Source: Flavipsychrobacter sp.
GTDB taxonomy: Bacteria > Bacteroidota > Bacteroidia > Chitinophagales > Chitinophagaceae
NCBI GenBank assembly: GCA_024508935.1
Contig: JANINW010000019.1
Span: 52,259-92,812, forward strand
Direction of reading: 5' to 3'
Length of the DNA: 40,554 nucleotides
Part shown: in pieces, positions 17,120 to 27,300 of the stretch
Layout of the letters: each line of letters opens with the position of its first letter
Position numbering within the stretch: the first letter of the stretch is position 1
Program-made: the position numbers and the translations under genes
The notes under the pieces: generated by a model
Told to the model about the DNA's origin: nothing
The model's input: the letters and a program-made list of their open reading frames with translations, nothing else
Database searches by the model: none

Positions 17120-18556
17120 TTAAGCTTTGCCGTAGTTTGATAAAAAGTCGAGCAGGAAGCGTATGCCATAGCCCGTACCGCCCTGCGTAATATAGTTGCG
17201 TTTGGCCATAGTAAATGATACACCGGCTATGTCAAAATGCATCCATGGATAGTCTGTAAAATGCTCCAGGAATTTACCTGCTGTAATGGCGCCGCCTGAA
17301 GGGCCGCCCACGTTCTTTATATCCGCTATGTCAGATTTTATCATATCGCCATATTCGTCCCACAGCGGGTATTCAACCAGTCTTTCATACTGGCGGAAAC
17401 CGCTGCTGGTAAATGATCTTTTTATATTGTCGTCTGCTGTACCCATGCATACAATGCCATGCTCGCCCACCGCTACCGATGCTGCGCCGGTAAGTGTTGC
17501 AAAGTCCATTACCAGTTCAGGACTGTAGCGCTTGGCCCAATGCAATGCATCACCTAATATAAGGCGTCCTTCAGCATCTGTATTAAGTACTTCCACTGTT
17601 TTGCCACTGTACATCGTTATTACATCGCCGGGGGTATAAGCATTTTCGCCCGGGCGGTTATCTGTTGCCGGCACCAGTGCTATTACATGCAGCGGCAATT
17701 GCATTTTGCTGAGCGCATACATGGTGCAGCTTACCAATGCTGCGCCGCTCATATCACTTTTCATACGGTCCATAGAGGCGGCAGTAGGCTTCAGCGAAAG
17801 TCCTCCGGTGTCGTATACCACACCCTTGCCTACCAGTACTATGGGTTTTTTGTTGATGAATTTTTTAGGCTTGTATTCCATCACCGTGAAAGTAGGCGGC
17901 TCCTGGCTGCCACGGTTCACGGCAAGTATGCCGCCCATTTTCTCTTTTTCTATCTGTGCTTTATTCAGTGTAGTTACTTTAAATCCGGCCTCTTTGCCCA
18001 ACTGGTTTATTTCTTTGGCCAGTTGTACGGCGGTCATATAATTCACCGGTTCGTTCACAAACGTACGTGCATGGTATATAGCTTCGGTAACTATACCCAG
18101 TTGTGTTACTTCTTTAAGCGTAATGGATTGCTTTGTGAAAGATATGGTATGGAGTGTATTGGCAATTTTTTTTGCATCGCTCCTGTATTTCAGGAACTGG
18201 TAATTGGCCAAAGCAAGACCTTCTGCCAGTATATAGGCGGCATCTGTCTTTTTCGACATATTGGTGATAGTCAGCTCGGCAAGCTTATATTTTTTGCAGA
18301 CAGCCTGCATTTCGGCACCGGTCTTGCGGCAGGCCTCATTTGTTTGCCAGTCTGTTTTTTTGTTTTTCAGCAGGTATATAAAAGAGAAGCCTTTATAATG
18401 GTTTATGGTAAGCAGGGTATGCTCCCCCTTAAAAGTTTCTTCGGCATAGCTGCGTTCTGCTGTGCTCAGTTCAGCAACCTGTTTCAGTGCTTTAACATCA
18501 TCTATAATGTACAGATGGTTTTTACCCGAAGGCTTTTGAATGATCTTAAAATCCAT
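17120..18556 (-). CDS. Leucyl aminopeptidase, M17 family
   Basis: A 478-residue cytosolic dizinc aminopeptidase that removes N-terminal residues from peptides. The family signature NTDAEGRLILGDAL is intact and supplies Asp and Glu ligands and the catalytic Arg. Upstream, VGKGVVYDTGGLSLKP supplies the catalytic Lys and an Asp ligand, and MKSDMSGAA a further Asp. The N-terminal 160 or so residues are the poorly conserved macro-type domain. Length is normal. No signal peptide. The start at 18556 lies 27 bases after an exact -7 box. It is divergent from rsmA and is followed by pdxA. Confidence 0.94.
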   Translation of the reverse strand: MDFKIIQKPSGKNHLYIIDDVKALKQVAELSTAERSYAEETFKGEHTLLTINHYKGFSFIYLLKNKKTDWQTNEACRKTGAEMQAVCKKYKLAELTITNMSKKTDAAYILAEGLALANYQFLKYRSDAKKIANTLHTISFTKQSITLKEVTQLGIVTEAIYHARTFVNEPVNYMTAVQLAKEINQLGKEAGFKVTTLNKAQIEKEKMGGILAVNRGSQEPPTFTVMEYKPKKFINKKPIVLVGKGVVYDTGGLSLKPTAASMDRMKSDMSGAALVSCTMYALSKMQLPLHVIALVPATDNRPGENAYTPGDVITMYSGKTVEVLNTDAEGRLILGDALHWAKRYSPELVMDFATLTGAASVAVGEHGIVCMGTADDNIKRSFTSSGFRQYERLVEYPLWDEYGDMIKSDIADIKNVGGPSGGAITAGKFLEHFTDYPWMHFDIAGVSFTMAKRNYITQGGTGYGIRFLLDFLSNYGKA

Positions 18557-18583
18557 GAATATTATAAATTGTCTTAGTAGGCT

Positions 18584-18591
18584 GCAAAGTT
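18584..18591 (-). promoter_or_regulatory. Consensus -7 box for leucyl aminopeptidase
   Basis: TAACTTTG on the minus strand, an exact TAnnTTTG match, ends 27 bases before the ATG at 18556. No clear -33 TTTG at the usual distance. Confidence 0.5.
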
Positions 18592-18625
18592 ATACTTCGG
18601 TATGATAGTTTGATAAGTTTAAGAC

Positions 18626-18633
18626 TAACTTTG
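18626..18633 (+). promoter_or_regulatory. Consensus -7 box for rsmA
   Basis: TAACTTTG on the plus strand, exact match, ends 49 bases before the TTG start at 18683. A TTTG at 18609-18612 lies closer (13-base spacer) than the usual 17-23. Together with the box at 18584 it marks a divergent promoter region. Confidence 0.45.
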
Positions 18634-18682
18634 GCAATTCGTTTTTAAACGGCCTTGCCGTATAGTTTGAAATTATAATATT

Positions 18683-19447
18683 TTGGGTCAGCCATATACA
18701 CTGAAGAAAAGCCTGGGACAACATTTTCTGCATGATGAGAACATGTGCCAGAAAATAGTAGCCCAGATAGAGCCCGTGCCCGGCATGCAACTGCTGGAAA
18801 TAGGCCCCGGCGGCGGCGCCATTACTAAATACCTGATAGACCTGCCCGGCATCGACTACAAAGCGATAGAAGTAGATGAGGAAAAGGTTGTGTACCTTCA
18901 AAAGACCTACCCGGTGCTGCAAGGCAAGATCATACACCAGGATATATTAAAAGCAGATGCGCCGTTTGAGGGTAAATTCAGCATCATAGGCAATTTCCCC
19001 TATAATATTTCCTCTCCTATTTTATTCAAGGTGCTGGAATGGGAGCCCCAGGTAACGGAAGTGGTGGGCATGTTCCAGAAGGAAGTAGCGCAAAGAGTGG
19101 CCTCGGGGCCCAAGTCGAAGGACTATGGTATATTGAGTGTCCTGATGCAGGCCTTTTTCAAAGTGGAATACCTTTTTGATGTGCATGAGAACTGTTTTAC
19201 TCCACCGCCAAAAGTAAAAAGTGGTGTCATTAAGCTGGTGAACACCGGCAATCCCTATAATATAACGAATAAGAAACGCTTTATACAGTTGGTAAAGGCA
19301 GCTTTTAACCAGCGCCGTAAAACCCTGCGTAATGCATTGCGGGGTACATTGCCGCCCGAGGCACTTGGCGATAAAATATTTGACCTGCGCGCCGAACAGC
19401 TTTCTGTAGAGCAGTTTGTGGGCCTGCATAAACAGCACCAGCCATGA
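18683..19447 (+). CDS. rsmA: 16S rRNA (adenine1518-N6/adenine1519-N6)-dimethyltransferase RsmA (KsgA)
   Basis: A 254-residue SAM-dependent enzyme that dimethylates two adjacent adenines near the 3' end of 16S rRNA during small-subunit maturation. Landmarks are KKSLGQHFLHDENMCQKI at the N-terminus, the SAM loop LEIGPGGGAIT, the catalytic NFPYNISSPILF (N-[FL]-P-Y) motif, and FNQRRKTLRNAL in the C-terminal domain. The start is TTG at 18683: an in-frame TGA at 18668-18670 closes the frame, and no ATG or GTG lies between it and the conserved LGQHFL. A weak start suits a low-abundance modification enzyme. Its stop overlaps the ATG of the next gene by 4 bases (ATGA), showing translational coupling. 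Confidence 0.95.
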   Translation: MGQPYTLKKSLGQHFLHDENMCQKIVAQIEPVPGMQLLEIGPGGGAITKYLIDLPGIDYKAIEVDEEKVVYLQKTYPVLQGKIIHQDILKADAPFEGKFSIIGNFPYNISSPILFKVLEWEPQVTEVVGMFQKEVAQRVASGPKSKDYGILSVLMQAFFKVEYLFDVHENCFTPPPKVKSGVIKLVNTGNPYNITNKKRFIQLVKAAFNQRRKTLRNALRGTLPPEALGDKIFDLRAEQLSVEQFVGLHKQHQP

Positions 19448-20388
19448 GTATGTATAAGGGGAAAGTGCTGATAGCCGCACCCGTACACCATGTGCTGACC
19501 GAATGGCTAAATGCCAATGGTTATGAATGCATGATGGCCGAAAAGATAACCCAGCAGCTGGCTTTTGAGCTTATTAAAGACTGTACAGGCGTTATTACCT
19601 CTACACGCCTGCAGCTAAACCGCGAATTGATAAATGCTGCTCCACAGCTGAAATGGATAGGCCGCATGGGCTCGGGTATGGAAGTAATTGATGTGGATTA
19701 TGCACTCTCCAAAGGTATTATGTGCCATAGCAGCCCCGAGGGTAACCGGAATGCAGTAGCTGAGCATGCGCTAGGTATGTTGCTTGCATTGAATAAGAAA
19801 ATAATAAAAGGCCACAATGAGGTGCATGAAGGTAAATGGCTGCGTGATGAGAACAGGGGAACGGAACTGGAAGGTAAAACGATCGCGATCATCGGTTTTG
19901 GTTATATGGGTCGTGCTTTTGCACATAAATTATCGGTATTTGATATGCATATTCTTGCATACGATAAATACAAGAGCCGCGATTTTCCGGAATATGTGCA
20001 TGGTTGCAGTACGCTAACCGACATATATAAAGAAGCAGATATTGTAAGTTTTCATGTGCCGTTGCAAGACGATACTATGCATTATTTTAACAATGCGTTT
20101 TTAGAACAAATGCAAAAGCCGTTCATATTGATAAATACGGCGAGGGGGAGTGTGGTAGATACGAAAGCGTTACTGGGCGGGCTTAAGAGCGGAAAGATAA
20201 CGGGTGCCTGCCTGGATGTAATGGAAGAAGAGCCACTGGATAAGATGAGCCACGAGATAAAAACATGCTTCGATGAAATCTTAAAAATGCCTAATGTTAT
20301 TGTCACGCCACATACTGCAGGATACAGCTGGGAGGCACTTTATAAGATGAGTATGACATTACTGGATAAAATTGTCATAGGTGGGTAA
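19444..20388 (+). CDS. D-isomer-specific 2-hydroxyacid dehydrogenase
   Basis: A 314-residue NAD-dependent dehydrogenase of the D-2-hydroxyacid family (phosphoglycerate dehydrogenase-like). The nucleotide-binding motif GFGYMG is in place after KTIAIIG. The catalytic residues are visible: Arg in NTARGS, Glu in the DVMEEEPL segment and His in TPHTAGYS. It has no C-terminal ACT domain, so it is a short form. The substrate cannot be told from sequence: 3-phosphoglycerate, glyoxylate/hydroxypyruvate or another 2-oxoacid are all possible, and no serA/serC neighbour helps. Its start codon overlaps the rsmA stop (ATGA), so it is translated from the rsmA message. Confidence 0.9.
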   Translation: MSMYKGKVLIAAPVHHVLTEWLNANGYECMMAEKITQQLAFELIKDCTGVITSTRLQLNRELINAAPQLKWIGRMGSGMEVIDVDYALSKGIMCHSSPEGNRNAVAEHALGMLLALNKKIIKGHNEVHEGKWLRDENRGTELEGKTIAIIGFGYMGRAFAHKLSVFDMHILAYDKYKSRDFPEYVHGCSTLTDIYKEADIVSFHVPLQDDTMHYFNNAFLEQMQKPFILINTARGSVVDTKALLGGLKSGKITGACLDVMEEEPLDKMSHEIKTCFDEILKMPNVIVTPHTAGYSWEALYKMSMTLLDKIVIGG

Positions 20389-20439
20389 AAGAGATAAGAT
20401 AAGGAATAACATAATTAAAACAAACATAAATCTGACAAA

Positions 20440-20458
20440 AAAACCGAATTGCGGTTTT
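20440..20458 (+). terminator. Probable terminator after the rsmA operon
   Basis: AAAACCG (20440-20446) and CGGTTTT (20452-20458) form a 7-bp stem with a 5-base loop, ending in TTTT and followed by T-rich sequence. It separates the rsmA-dehydrogenase transcript from the TonB receptor gene. Confidence 0.55.
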
Positions 20459-20476
20459 ACTTTTAACAGAAGTTTT

Positions 20477-20484
20477 TATCTTTA
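20477..20484 (+). promoter_or_regulatory. Near-consensus -7 box for the TonB-receptor cassette
   Basis: TATCTTTA matches TAnnTTTG at all but the last base and ends 26 bases before the ATG at 20511. It follows directly on the terminator hairpin. A T-rich stretch (20455-20458) lies 18 bases upstream where a -33 box would be, but it reads TTTT. Confidence 0.35.
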
Positions 20485-20510
20485 CCGTTCATTTGGTTAA
20501 TAATTTATTA

Positions 20511-23500
20511 ATGCAGGATATGACACGTTCACTACGTTATTTATTCTTATTGCTGTTTATAGGTGTTTCGAACATAGCGCTGGCGCAAGCTGGTGGCGCT
20601 ATTACCGGGGTGGTTGTAGACGCAAAAAAAGAAACAGTTATTGGAGCTACCGTAAAGGTATTTGAGGGAGGCTTGCTTAAAGGTAGCACCGCCACGGGCG
20701 TGGACGGTGATTATACCATTAAACCATTGTCTGCGGGTAGGTACGATGTGGAAGTAAGCTATACAGGTTACAAAACCAGCCGTATCTCAGGTGTGCAGGT
20801 TAGCCCGGATAAAACTACCGGTGTAAATGTTACTATGGAGATCAATACGAAAGAATTGGATGAAGTAGTTATTACAAGCTATAAAGTGCCTTTGATAGAT
20901 AAGTATGCACCGGGTACTACTACTACCATTACTTCAGAGCAGTTAGAAAAAATGGCTACCCGTTCTACGAACGAAATAGCTTCTACTACAGTTGCTACCC
21001 GTACTGATGCGAACGGCCGTCTGCAGATAGCAGGTAGCCGTGCCAACGGTACCGTATATATAATAGACGGTATGCAGGTTCGTTCAGACAGGGGGGTTAA
21101 CCTGCCACAAGGTATGGTCGACCAGGTGCAGGTAATGACCTCAGGTCTTTCGGCAAAATATGGTGATGCGATAGGTGGTGTGGTTGCTTTGACCACCAAG
21201 GGGCCGTCTTCTACTTACCGCGGAAGTGTAACGCTGGAACACTCTGTTGATGGATATAACCACAACCTGGTGAACGGTACTTTATCCGGTCCGTTATATT
21301 CTAAAAAAGTAAATGGTGTTAAAAGGCCTTTAATAGGTTTCCTGGTGGGTGGTGATTTTTGGTATGATGAAGACAGGAGGCCAACTTATGGTGGCAACTA
21401 CCAGTTGAAAGACAACGTACTTAAAGACCTGGAGCAAAATCCGCTACGTGCTACTCCAAACCAGACAGGTACCGTAGTATTCAGGCCTGCAGCAGAATAT
21501 GTTCGTGCTGAAGATATGGAAATAGTAAAGAAGCGTAAAGACGCTACTGCTATCGATGCGAGGATAAATGGTAAACTGGATTTCGTATTGTCTGAGAACC
21601 TTAACCTGACTGCAGGAGGTTCTTATAATTATAACAGGCAATCAAACTATAGCAGGTTCTACCAGTTGTTCAGCCCTGAAAACCAACCTAAAGATAAATT
21701 TTATACAGCGCGTGGATATATCCGCCTGACACAAAAATTCGGTAAACAAGGTGTAGCTACCGATGCAGATAAGGATAAAAAGCCATCTGTGATATCTAAT
21801 GCATATTATACCCTCCAGGCTGATTATCAAAAAGATTACCTGAAGCGCGAAGACGCTGATTTTCAAAAAGATGTATTTAAATATGGTTATATAGGTAAGT
21901 TCAACACCATGACTGCCAGTGTATACCAGCCAGGTGTAGATACTGCTACGGGCAAAACAGGTGTATTGCTCATAACTGATCGTAACGCAAATGGTGTAAC
22001 CTTTGAACGCTCTGATCTTAACCCGGTACTGGCTAATTATACCTCTCAATACTATAACCTGTTGGGTGAGGGTGCACTACCGCAAACAATTAGTACTATT
22101 ACAGCGGGCGGCGGTCTTACCAATGGCCTGACCCCTCCTTATGTATATCAATTATATGGCAATGTAGGCCAAACCTATACAGGATCTACTTATAACGACC
22201 AGGAACAGCTGGGTGTGGCAGTAGATGCCTCTTTCGACCTGTTGCTGGGTAAAACCAAGCATGCTATTGAATTCGGTTTATACTATCAGCAACGTACCGA
22301 AAGGAATTTCGGTGCTACCGGTGCCAGCTCTAATGGTGGTATATGGCAGCAAATGCGTTTGCTTACAAACAGGCATATTAGCCTGGACCTGAGCCAGCCT
22401 ATTTTTATTGTAAACGGTAAGCGCTATACAAAAGATGATGTAACCAGCGGACGTGTATCTCCATCTCCGTCTGATACAATAATATATGATCGTAAAGCTG
22501 ATGAGGCCGCTCAGTCTACATTCGATAAAAATCTGCGTGCTAAACTGGGTGCAGGCAAAACTGATTACCTGAACGTGGACGCTTATGATCCTTCAACTTA
22601 TTCACTAAGTATGTTCTCTGCTGATGAACTGCTGAACAGTGGTAACTCACTGGTAGGTTATTATGGATATGATTATACAGGTAAAAAACAAAAAGGACAA
22701 GTAAACTTTAATGACTTTTTTACAAAGAAGGATGCGAATGGTAACTATACAAGGGACCAGGGTGCTTACCGTCCTAACTATATCGCAGGTTATTTATTGG
22801 ATAAATTCCAATTCAAGGACATCCTGTTTAACGTGGGGTTGCGTATCGACCGTTTCGATGCCAATACCAAAGTGCTGAAAGATCCATATTCACTGTATGA
22901 AGTGGTTAATAAAGGTGATATTAATAAGGCACCTAAGCCACTTTCTAACAGCCTGAACAATGGGGTTACTCCATCTAATATCGGGAATGATTATGTGGTT
23001 TATGTGAACAATAACCAGGCTTCCACTCCTACCATCATAGGTTATAGGAATGGTGATGACTGGTATGACTATGCAGGCCGTGCTATTGAAGATCCTAACA
23101 TCCTGAAAAATTACAGTGGTGGCCGTGCTCCAGAGCCTTTGCTGACGAAAGATGGTAATGTTCGTATCTCGGATACTAACTTCAATCCTAATAATTCTTT
23201 TACAGACTATAAGCCACAGGTGAATGTAATGCCACGTATATCATTCTCTTTCCCCGTGTCTGATGCATCTCAATTCTATGCACACTATGATGTGATCGTG
23301 CAAAGGCCTAAGAACAACCTGTATGCAACACCTTCTGATTATTTCTTCCTTACTAACAGCAGTAACGGTTTGATATATAACCCTGCGCTGAAACCAGAAA
23401 AACTGTTTGACTATGAAGTTGGCTTCCAGCAGCAGCTGAGCAAGGAGTCTGCTATCATATTGACAGCCTTTTACAAAGAGCGTAAGGATATGATCCAGGT

Positions 23501-24308
23501 GCGTCCGTATGTACTTGCCTATCCTCAAACTTATTATACCTACGGTAACCGTGACTTCTCAACCACAAAAGGTTTGACCTTGTCTTATGACCTGCGTCGT
23601 GTTGGTAACCTGAGGATGAATATCGCTTATACCCTGCAGTTCGCAGAAGGTACCGGTTCTGGTCCTGAATCAGGAAACGGTGGTAGCACAACCCAGGTGA
23701 ACGGTAACGGTTCATTACAAAACTTCCTGTCTGCCGGTTTGCCAAACCTGCGTTATACAACTGCTTTAGATTATGATAGCCGTCATTCAATAGTTGTTAC
23801 AGCAGACTATCGCTATAACGACGGTGAAGGCCCGGTAATAGGTAATACGCACTTCCTGCAAAACGCTGGTTTGAACCTGATATTCAGGACACGTAGTGGT
23901 GAGCCGTATACAAAGATCGTAAGGCCTAAAGAACGTACAATACAAGGTGAGCTGAACGGTAACAGGCTGCCATGGCACTATGGTCTTGATCTGAGGATCG
24001 ATAAGGATTTCAAGCTGCAGTTTGGCAAGAAACCTGTTGCTGAAGGTGCAAAAGTTAAGAAACCATTGGTTGTTAATGCATTCTGTTATGTGCAGAACCT
24101 GCTGAATATTAAAGATGTGCTTGAGGTAGATGGTTATACAAGCCGTCCGGATGATGATGGCTGGTTGTCATCACCACAAGGTATCCAGGATATCAAAAAT
24201 CAGTCAAGCCAACTGTCTTATATAGATATTTATACGATCTACCTGAGGGATCCTAACAAGGTGAATCTGCCACGCAGGGTGAACATCGGGTTGTCATTTA
24301 ATTTTTAA
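20511..24308 (+). CDS. TonB-dependent outer-membrane receptor with N-terminal carboxypeptidase-regulatory-like domain
   Basis: The protein is 1265 residues long. A signal peptide ends SNIALAQ near residue 26. Next comes an Ig-like carboxypeptidase-regulatory-like domain (about 29-115), then a TonB-box-like segment (ELDEVVITSYKVP), the plug (about 140-240, with SRANGTVYIIDGMQV and GLSAKYGDAIGGVVALTTKG) and a very large barrel ending in Phe (GLSFNF), the outer-membrane insertion signal. The plug lacks the LCG-type SusC signature that I would expect for a glycan system, and no SusD-like lipoprotein follows. ATG codons at 20511 and 20520 are both plausible; the frame also extends to a TTG at 20493. 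It is first of three co-directional envelope genes. By eye its codons favour ATC, AAC, GGT and CGT, as in atpA, suggesting strong expression. Substrate unknown. Confidence 0.92.
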   Translation: MQDMTRSLRYLFLLLFIGVSNIALAQAGGAITGVVVDAKKETVIGATVKVFEGGLLKGSTATGVDGDYTIKPLSAGRYDVEVSYTGYKTSRISGVQVSPDKTTGVNVTMEINTKELDEVVITSYKVPLIDKYAPGTTTTITSEQLEKMATRSTNEIASTTVATRTDANGRLQIAGSRANGTVYIIDGMQVRSDRGVNLPQGMVDQVQVMTSGLSAKYGDAIGGVVALTTKGPSSTYRGSVTLEHSVDGYNHNLVNGTLSGPLYSKKVNGVKRPLIGFLVGGDFWYDEDRRPTYGGNYQLKDNVLKDLEQNPLRATPNQTGTVVFRPAAEYVRAEDMEIVKKRKDATAIDARINGKLDFVLSENLNLTAGGSYNYNRQSNYSRFYQLFSPENQPKDKFYTARGYIRLTQKFGKQGVATDADKDKKPSVISNAYYTLQADYQKDYLKREDADFQKDVFKYGYIGKFNTMTASVYQPGVDTATGKTGVLLITDRNANGVTFERSDLNPVLANYTSQYYNLLGEGALPQTISTITAGGGLTNGLTPPYVYQLYGNVGQTYTGSTYNDQEQLGVAVDASFDLLLGKTKHAIEFGLYYQQRTERNFGATGASSNGGIWQQMRLLTNRHISLDLSQPIFIVNGKRYTKDDVTSGRVSPSPSDTIIYDRKADEAAQSTFDKNLRAKLGAGKTDYLNVDAYDPSTYSLSMFSADELLNSGNSLVGYYGYDYTGKKQKGQVNFNDFFTKKDANGNYTRDQGAYRPNYIAGYLLDKFQFKDILFNVGLRIDRFDANTKVLKDPYSLYEVVNKGDINKAPKPLSNSLNNGVTPSNIGNDYVVYVNNNQASTPTIIGYRNGDDWYDYAGRAIEDPNILKNYSGGRAPEPLLTKDGNVRISDTNFNPNNSFTDYKPQVNVMPRISFSFPVSDASQFYAHYDVIVQRPKNNLYATPSDYFFLTNSSNGLIYNPALKPEKLFDYEVGFQQQLSKESAIILTAFYKERKDMIQVRPYVLAYPQTYYTYGNRDFSTTKGLTLSYDLRRVGNLRMNIAYTLQFAEGTGSGPESGNGGSTTQVNGNGSLQNFLSAGLPNLRYTTALDYDSRHSIVVTADYRYNDGEGPVIGNTHFLQNAGLNLIFRTRSGEPYTKIVRPKERTIQGELNGNRLPWHYGLDLRIDKDFKLQFGKKPVAEGAKVKKPLVVNAFCYVQNLLNIKDVLEVDGYTSRPDDDGWLSSPQGIQDIKNQSSQLSYIDIYTIYLRDPNKVNLPRRVNIGLSFNF

Positions 24309-24353
24309 TAATCGTCTAATAATAGTTTGATTATATAACTTTCTTATTGAGTT

Positions 24354-27300
24354 ATGATGTTGAAGAAAAATAAATTCGCTTTTGCCTTAACCATGATTGC
24401 TATCATGGGCATGGCGACTAAAACAGGAGCAAGGCCGAATATTACCGGCCAAAATCCTAATGACCCTAAAGGCAGTGGTTTGAAAGGAACCGCAGGGGCT
24501 TCAGCTACCTGCCGTCCGGCTGAATCTGCCATCGACCTGGATATCAATAACATTAGAGCCAGGCTGATGACAGGTGGTGATATGTGGTGGGATATAGGTA
24601 CATCTTCAGCAGCTTATGAAGTACCAAAGGGTTCACGTAAAAGCTCACTGTTTGCCGGTTCTGTATGGATAGGTGGTTTTGACGCTCAGGGTCAGCTTAA
24701 AGTGGCTGCCCAAACATACCGCCAGGATGGTAATGACTACTGGCCTGGTCCATTGGATGTACAAACAGCCAATACCGACCAGTCTACTTGTTCTGAATGG
24801 GATAAATTCTGGAAGGTTAATAAATCGGATGTAAATAAATTCCGCGAACTGAAAGATAAGTCTGCAGCAGACGGTGACGCCGCTTATGATGCGATTATTC
24901 AATGGCCGGCAAAAGGTAATGAAAAAGCTTTAGGCCGTAACCTGAATAACCTGAACATACCTAAGGACCGGGATTTTGCTCCTTTCGTTGACGTTGATAA
25001 TAACGGTGTTTACAACCCTATTGACGGCGGTGACTATCCGGGTATAGATGCGAATACCCCATTGCCAGGTGATCAGTACATCTGGTGGGTATTTAATGAT
25101 AAAGGTAATACCAAAGCCCAGTCTAAGACGGAAGGTATTGGTATAGAAGTACAGGCAAGTGCCTTTGCTTATGCGACTAAAGATTTCCTGAACGATGCTA
25201 CTTTCTACAATTACAGGCTTATCAACCGTGGTAGCCTTACATTGGATAGTACTTATATTGCTACTTGGACGGATGCTGATCTTGGGTATTATAAGGATGA
25301 CTATATAGGTTGTGATGTAGGCCGTGGTTTAGGTATTCTGTATAACGGTAAAAGTGTGGACGGTTCCGGACAAGTGAACAGCTATGGCGACAAAGTGCCA
25401 ATGGTGGGTGTTGACTTCTTCCAGGGACCCAATAAAACGTATGATTCTGCAGGAAAAACTGTTTCAAGAAGGTTATCAATGGAAGCGTTTACTTATTATA
25501 ATAACGACTTCAGTATTATTGGTAACCCTAATAACGGTACCCAGATATATAACTACATGACCGGTTCTATCCTGAACGGCCAACGCTTCAGTAATGACTT
25601 TGTAGGCCCGAATATCCAATCTAAGGGTTACGGATCAGGCGCTATTACTAAATTTGTATACACAGGCGACCCCAAAAATCCTTCTGAATGGTCTGAATGT
25701 ACTTGTAACAACCCGCCGGATGACCGTCGTTTTGTGCACTCTTCCGGCCCTTTCAAACTATACCCGGGTGTAGTTAACGATATCATTATAGGTGCAGTAT
25801 GGGTTGCTGACGTAGGTGGCTGTCCTAATACATCTTTTGCTAAGATTAGGGTAGCAGACGATGCAGCCCAGAACCTGTTCAATGATAATTTCAAAACTAT
25901 TGAAGGTCCTGAAGCACCAAGATTGGTAATACGTGAAATGGACAGGAAACTGGTAATGTACCTGGTCAATGATTCCATGAGCACCAACTTCCAGGAAAAG
26001 TACGGCTATGATACCGCTAAGAAATACCGTGTTGCATCCAGCAAAGCGGCTAAATATGTAAAATCTCCGGATTCATTATACAAATTTGAAGGTTACCGTG
26101 TATTCCAGTTGAAAAACTCAAGTGTTCAGGCTGCCCAAATTCTAAATGATAAGGGTGAAGTCAATTCTGAGCTTGCTATTGAGGTGTTCCAGTGCGATAT
26201 CAAGAACGGTGTGAAACGTATCATCAACTATGATAAGAGCACCGATATCAGCGATACTACTTTTGTGCCTATCGTTAAAGTAAATGGTGCTGACAGTGGT
26301 ATCAAACACAGCTTTGAAATCACGCAAGACCGTTTTGCTACGGGTATTGATAAAAGGGTAGTTAACTATAGGAATTACTATTTCGTAGCAATTGCCTATG
26401 CATACAACAATTTTGCGCCGTTTAACCCAAAGAAACCTGATTCTACCCAGGACGTTGTTTACCTGGAAAGTCTACACGGCGCCAACAGCTCTCCTATAGC
26501 TGTAACTGTAGGTATGCCAAATCCTGCTAATGGCGATATGGGTACCGTATTAAATGCTGATTATAACAGTGGTGTTATTATTAAGCGTATGGAAGGTACC
26601 GGAAATGGTGGTAATATATTGGATATAAGCGATGAATCTGAGAAGGAAGCAGTATTAGGTACAAACTACCAATCATTATACACAACTTACAAGCCAGGTG
26701 CAGGCCCGGTAAATGTAAAAGTTGTTGACCCTGTAAAAGTAAAGCCAGCTGATTGGGAATTATATATCACCGGTAATCCTCAGCCGGATGCATCTAAAGG
26801 TTTGGATTCATTTAGCACATGGAAGCTGGTGAATGTATCAAATGGCGATACTATCTATAGTGAAAGCGTTAAAGGTATCAGTATCCCTAATGAGCAGATC
26901 CTTGAAAAATACGGCTTGTCTGTAAATATCAAGCAGGTGAAAAGGCCTGGTGACGACCAGGTAAATGGTAACGGTTATATTACGTCCACAATTGCTTTCC
27001 AGGATGCTTCCAAGCCTTGGCTGGCCGGTGTGAATGATGCTGAAGGGCGCGAGTATAATAACTGGATCAGGTCTGGTAATAATGTTGATACATTTACAGC
27101 TTGTAATTATTATGACAATAAATACGACACGGTATTACAAGTATACGAGCACTTTTTCCCTAATAATACAGTGTTGACCGGCTCTTGGACTGCATATACA
27201 ATGGGTAGCGATGAAGTAAAACCTGGCTGTGGCTTCGGTACTGTAAGGACAGCTACCTTGATAGGGTTATCTCCTATACCAAGTGTAGATATCGTCTTTA

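Noticed and set aside
17687-18577. Plus-strand frame of 296 codons opposite leucyl aminopeptidase
   Set aside because: It is antisense to a gene with an intact M17 signature, has Cys/Phe-rich shadow composition and no recognisable domain.
20511-24308. SusC of a polysaccharide utilisation locus
   Set aside because: No SusD-like lipoprotein or glycoside hydrolase follows; the next genes are a T9SS-like cargo and a PorV-like protein.
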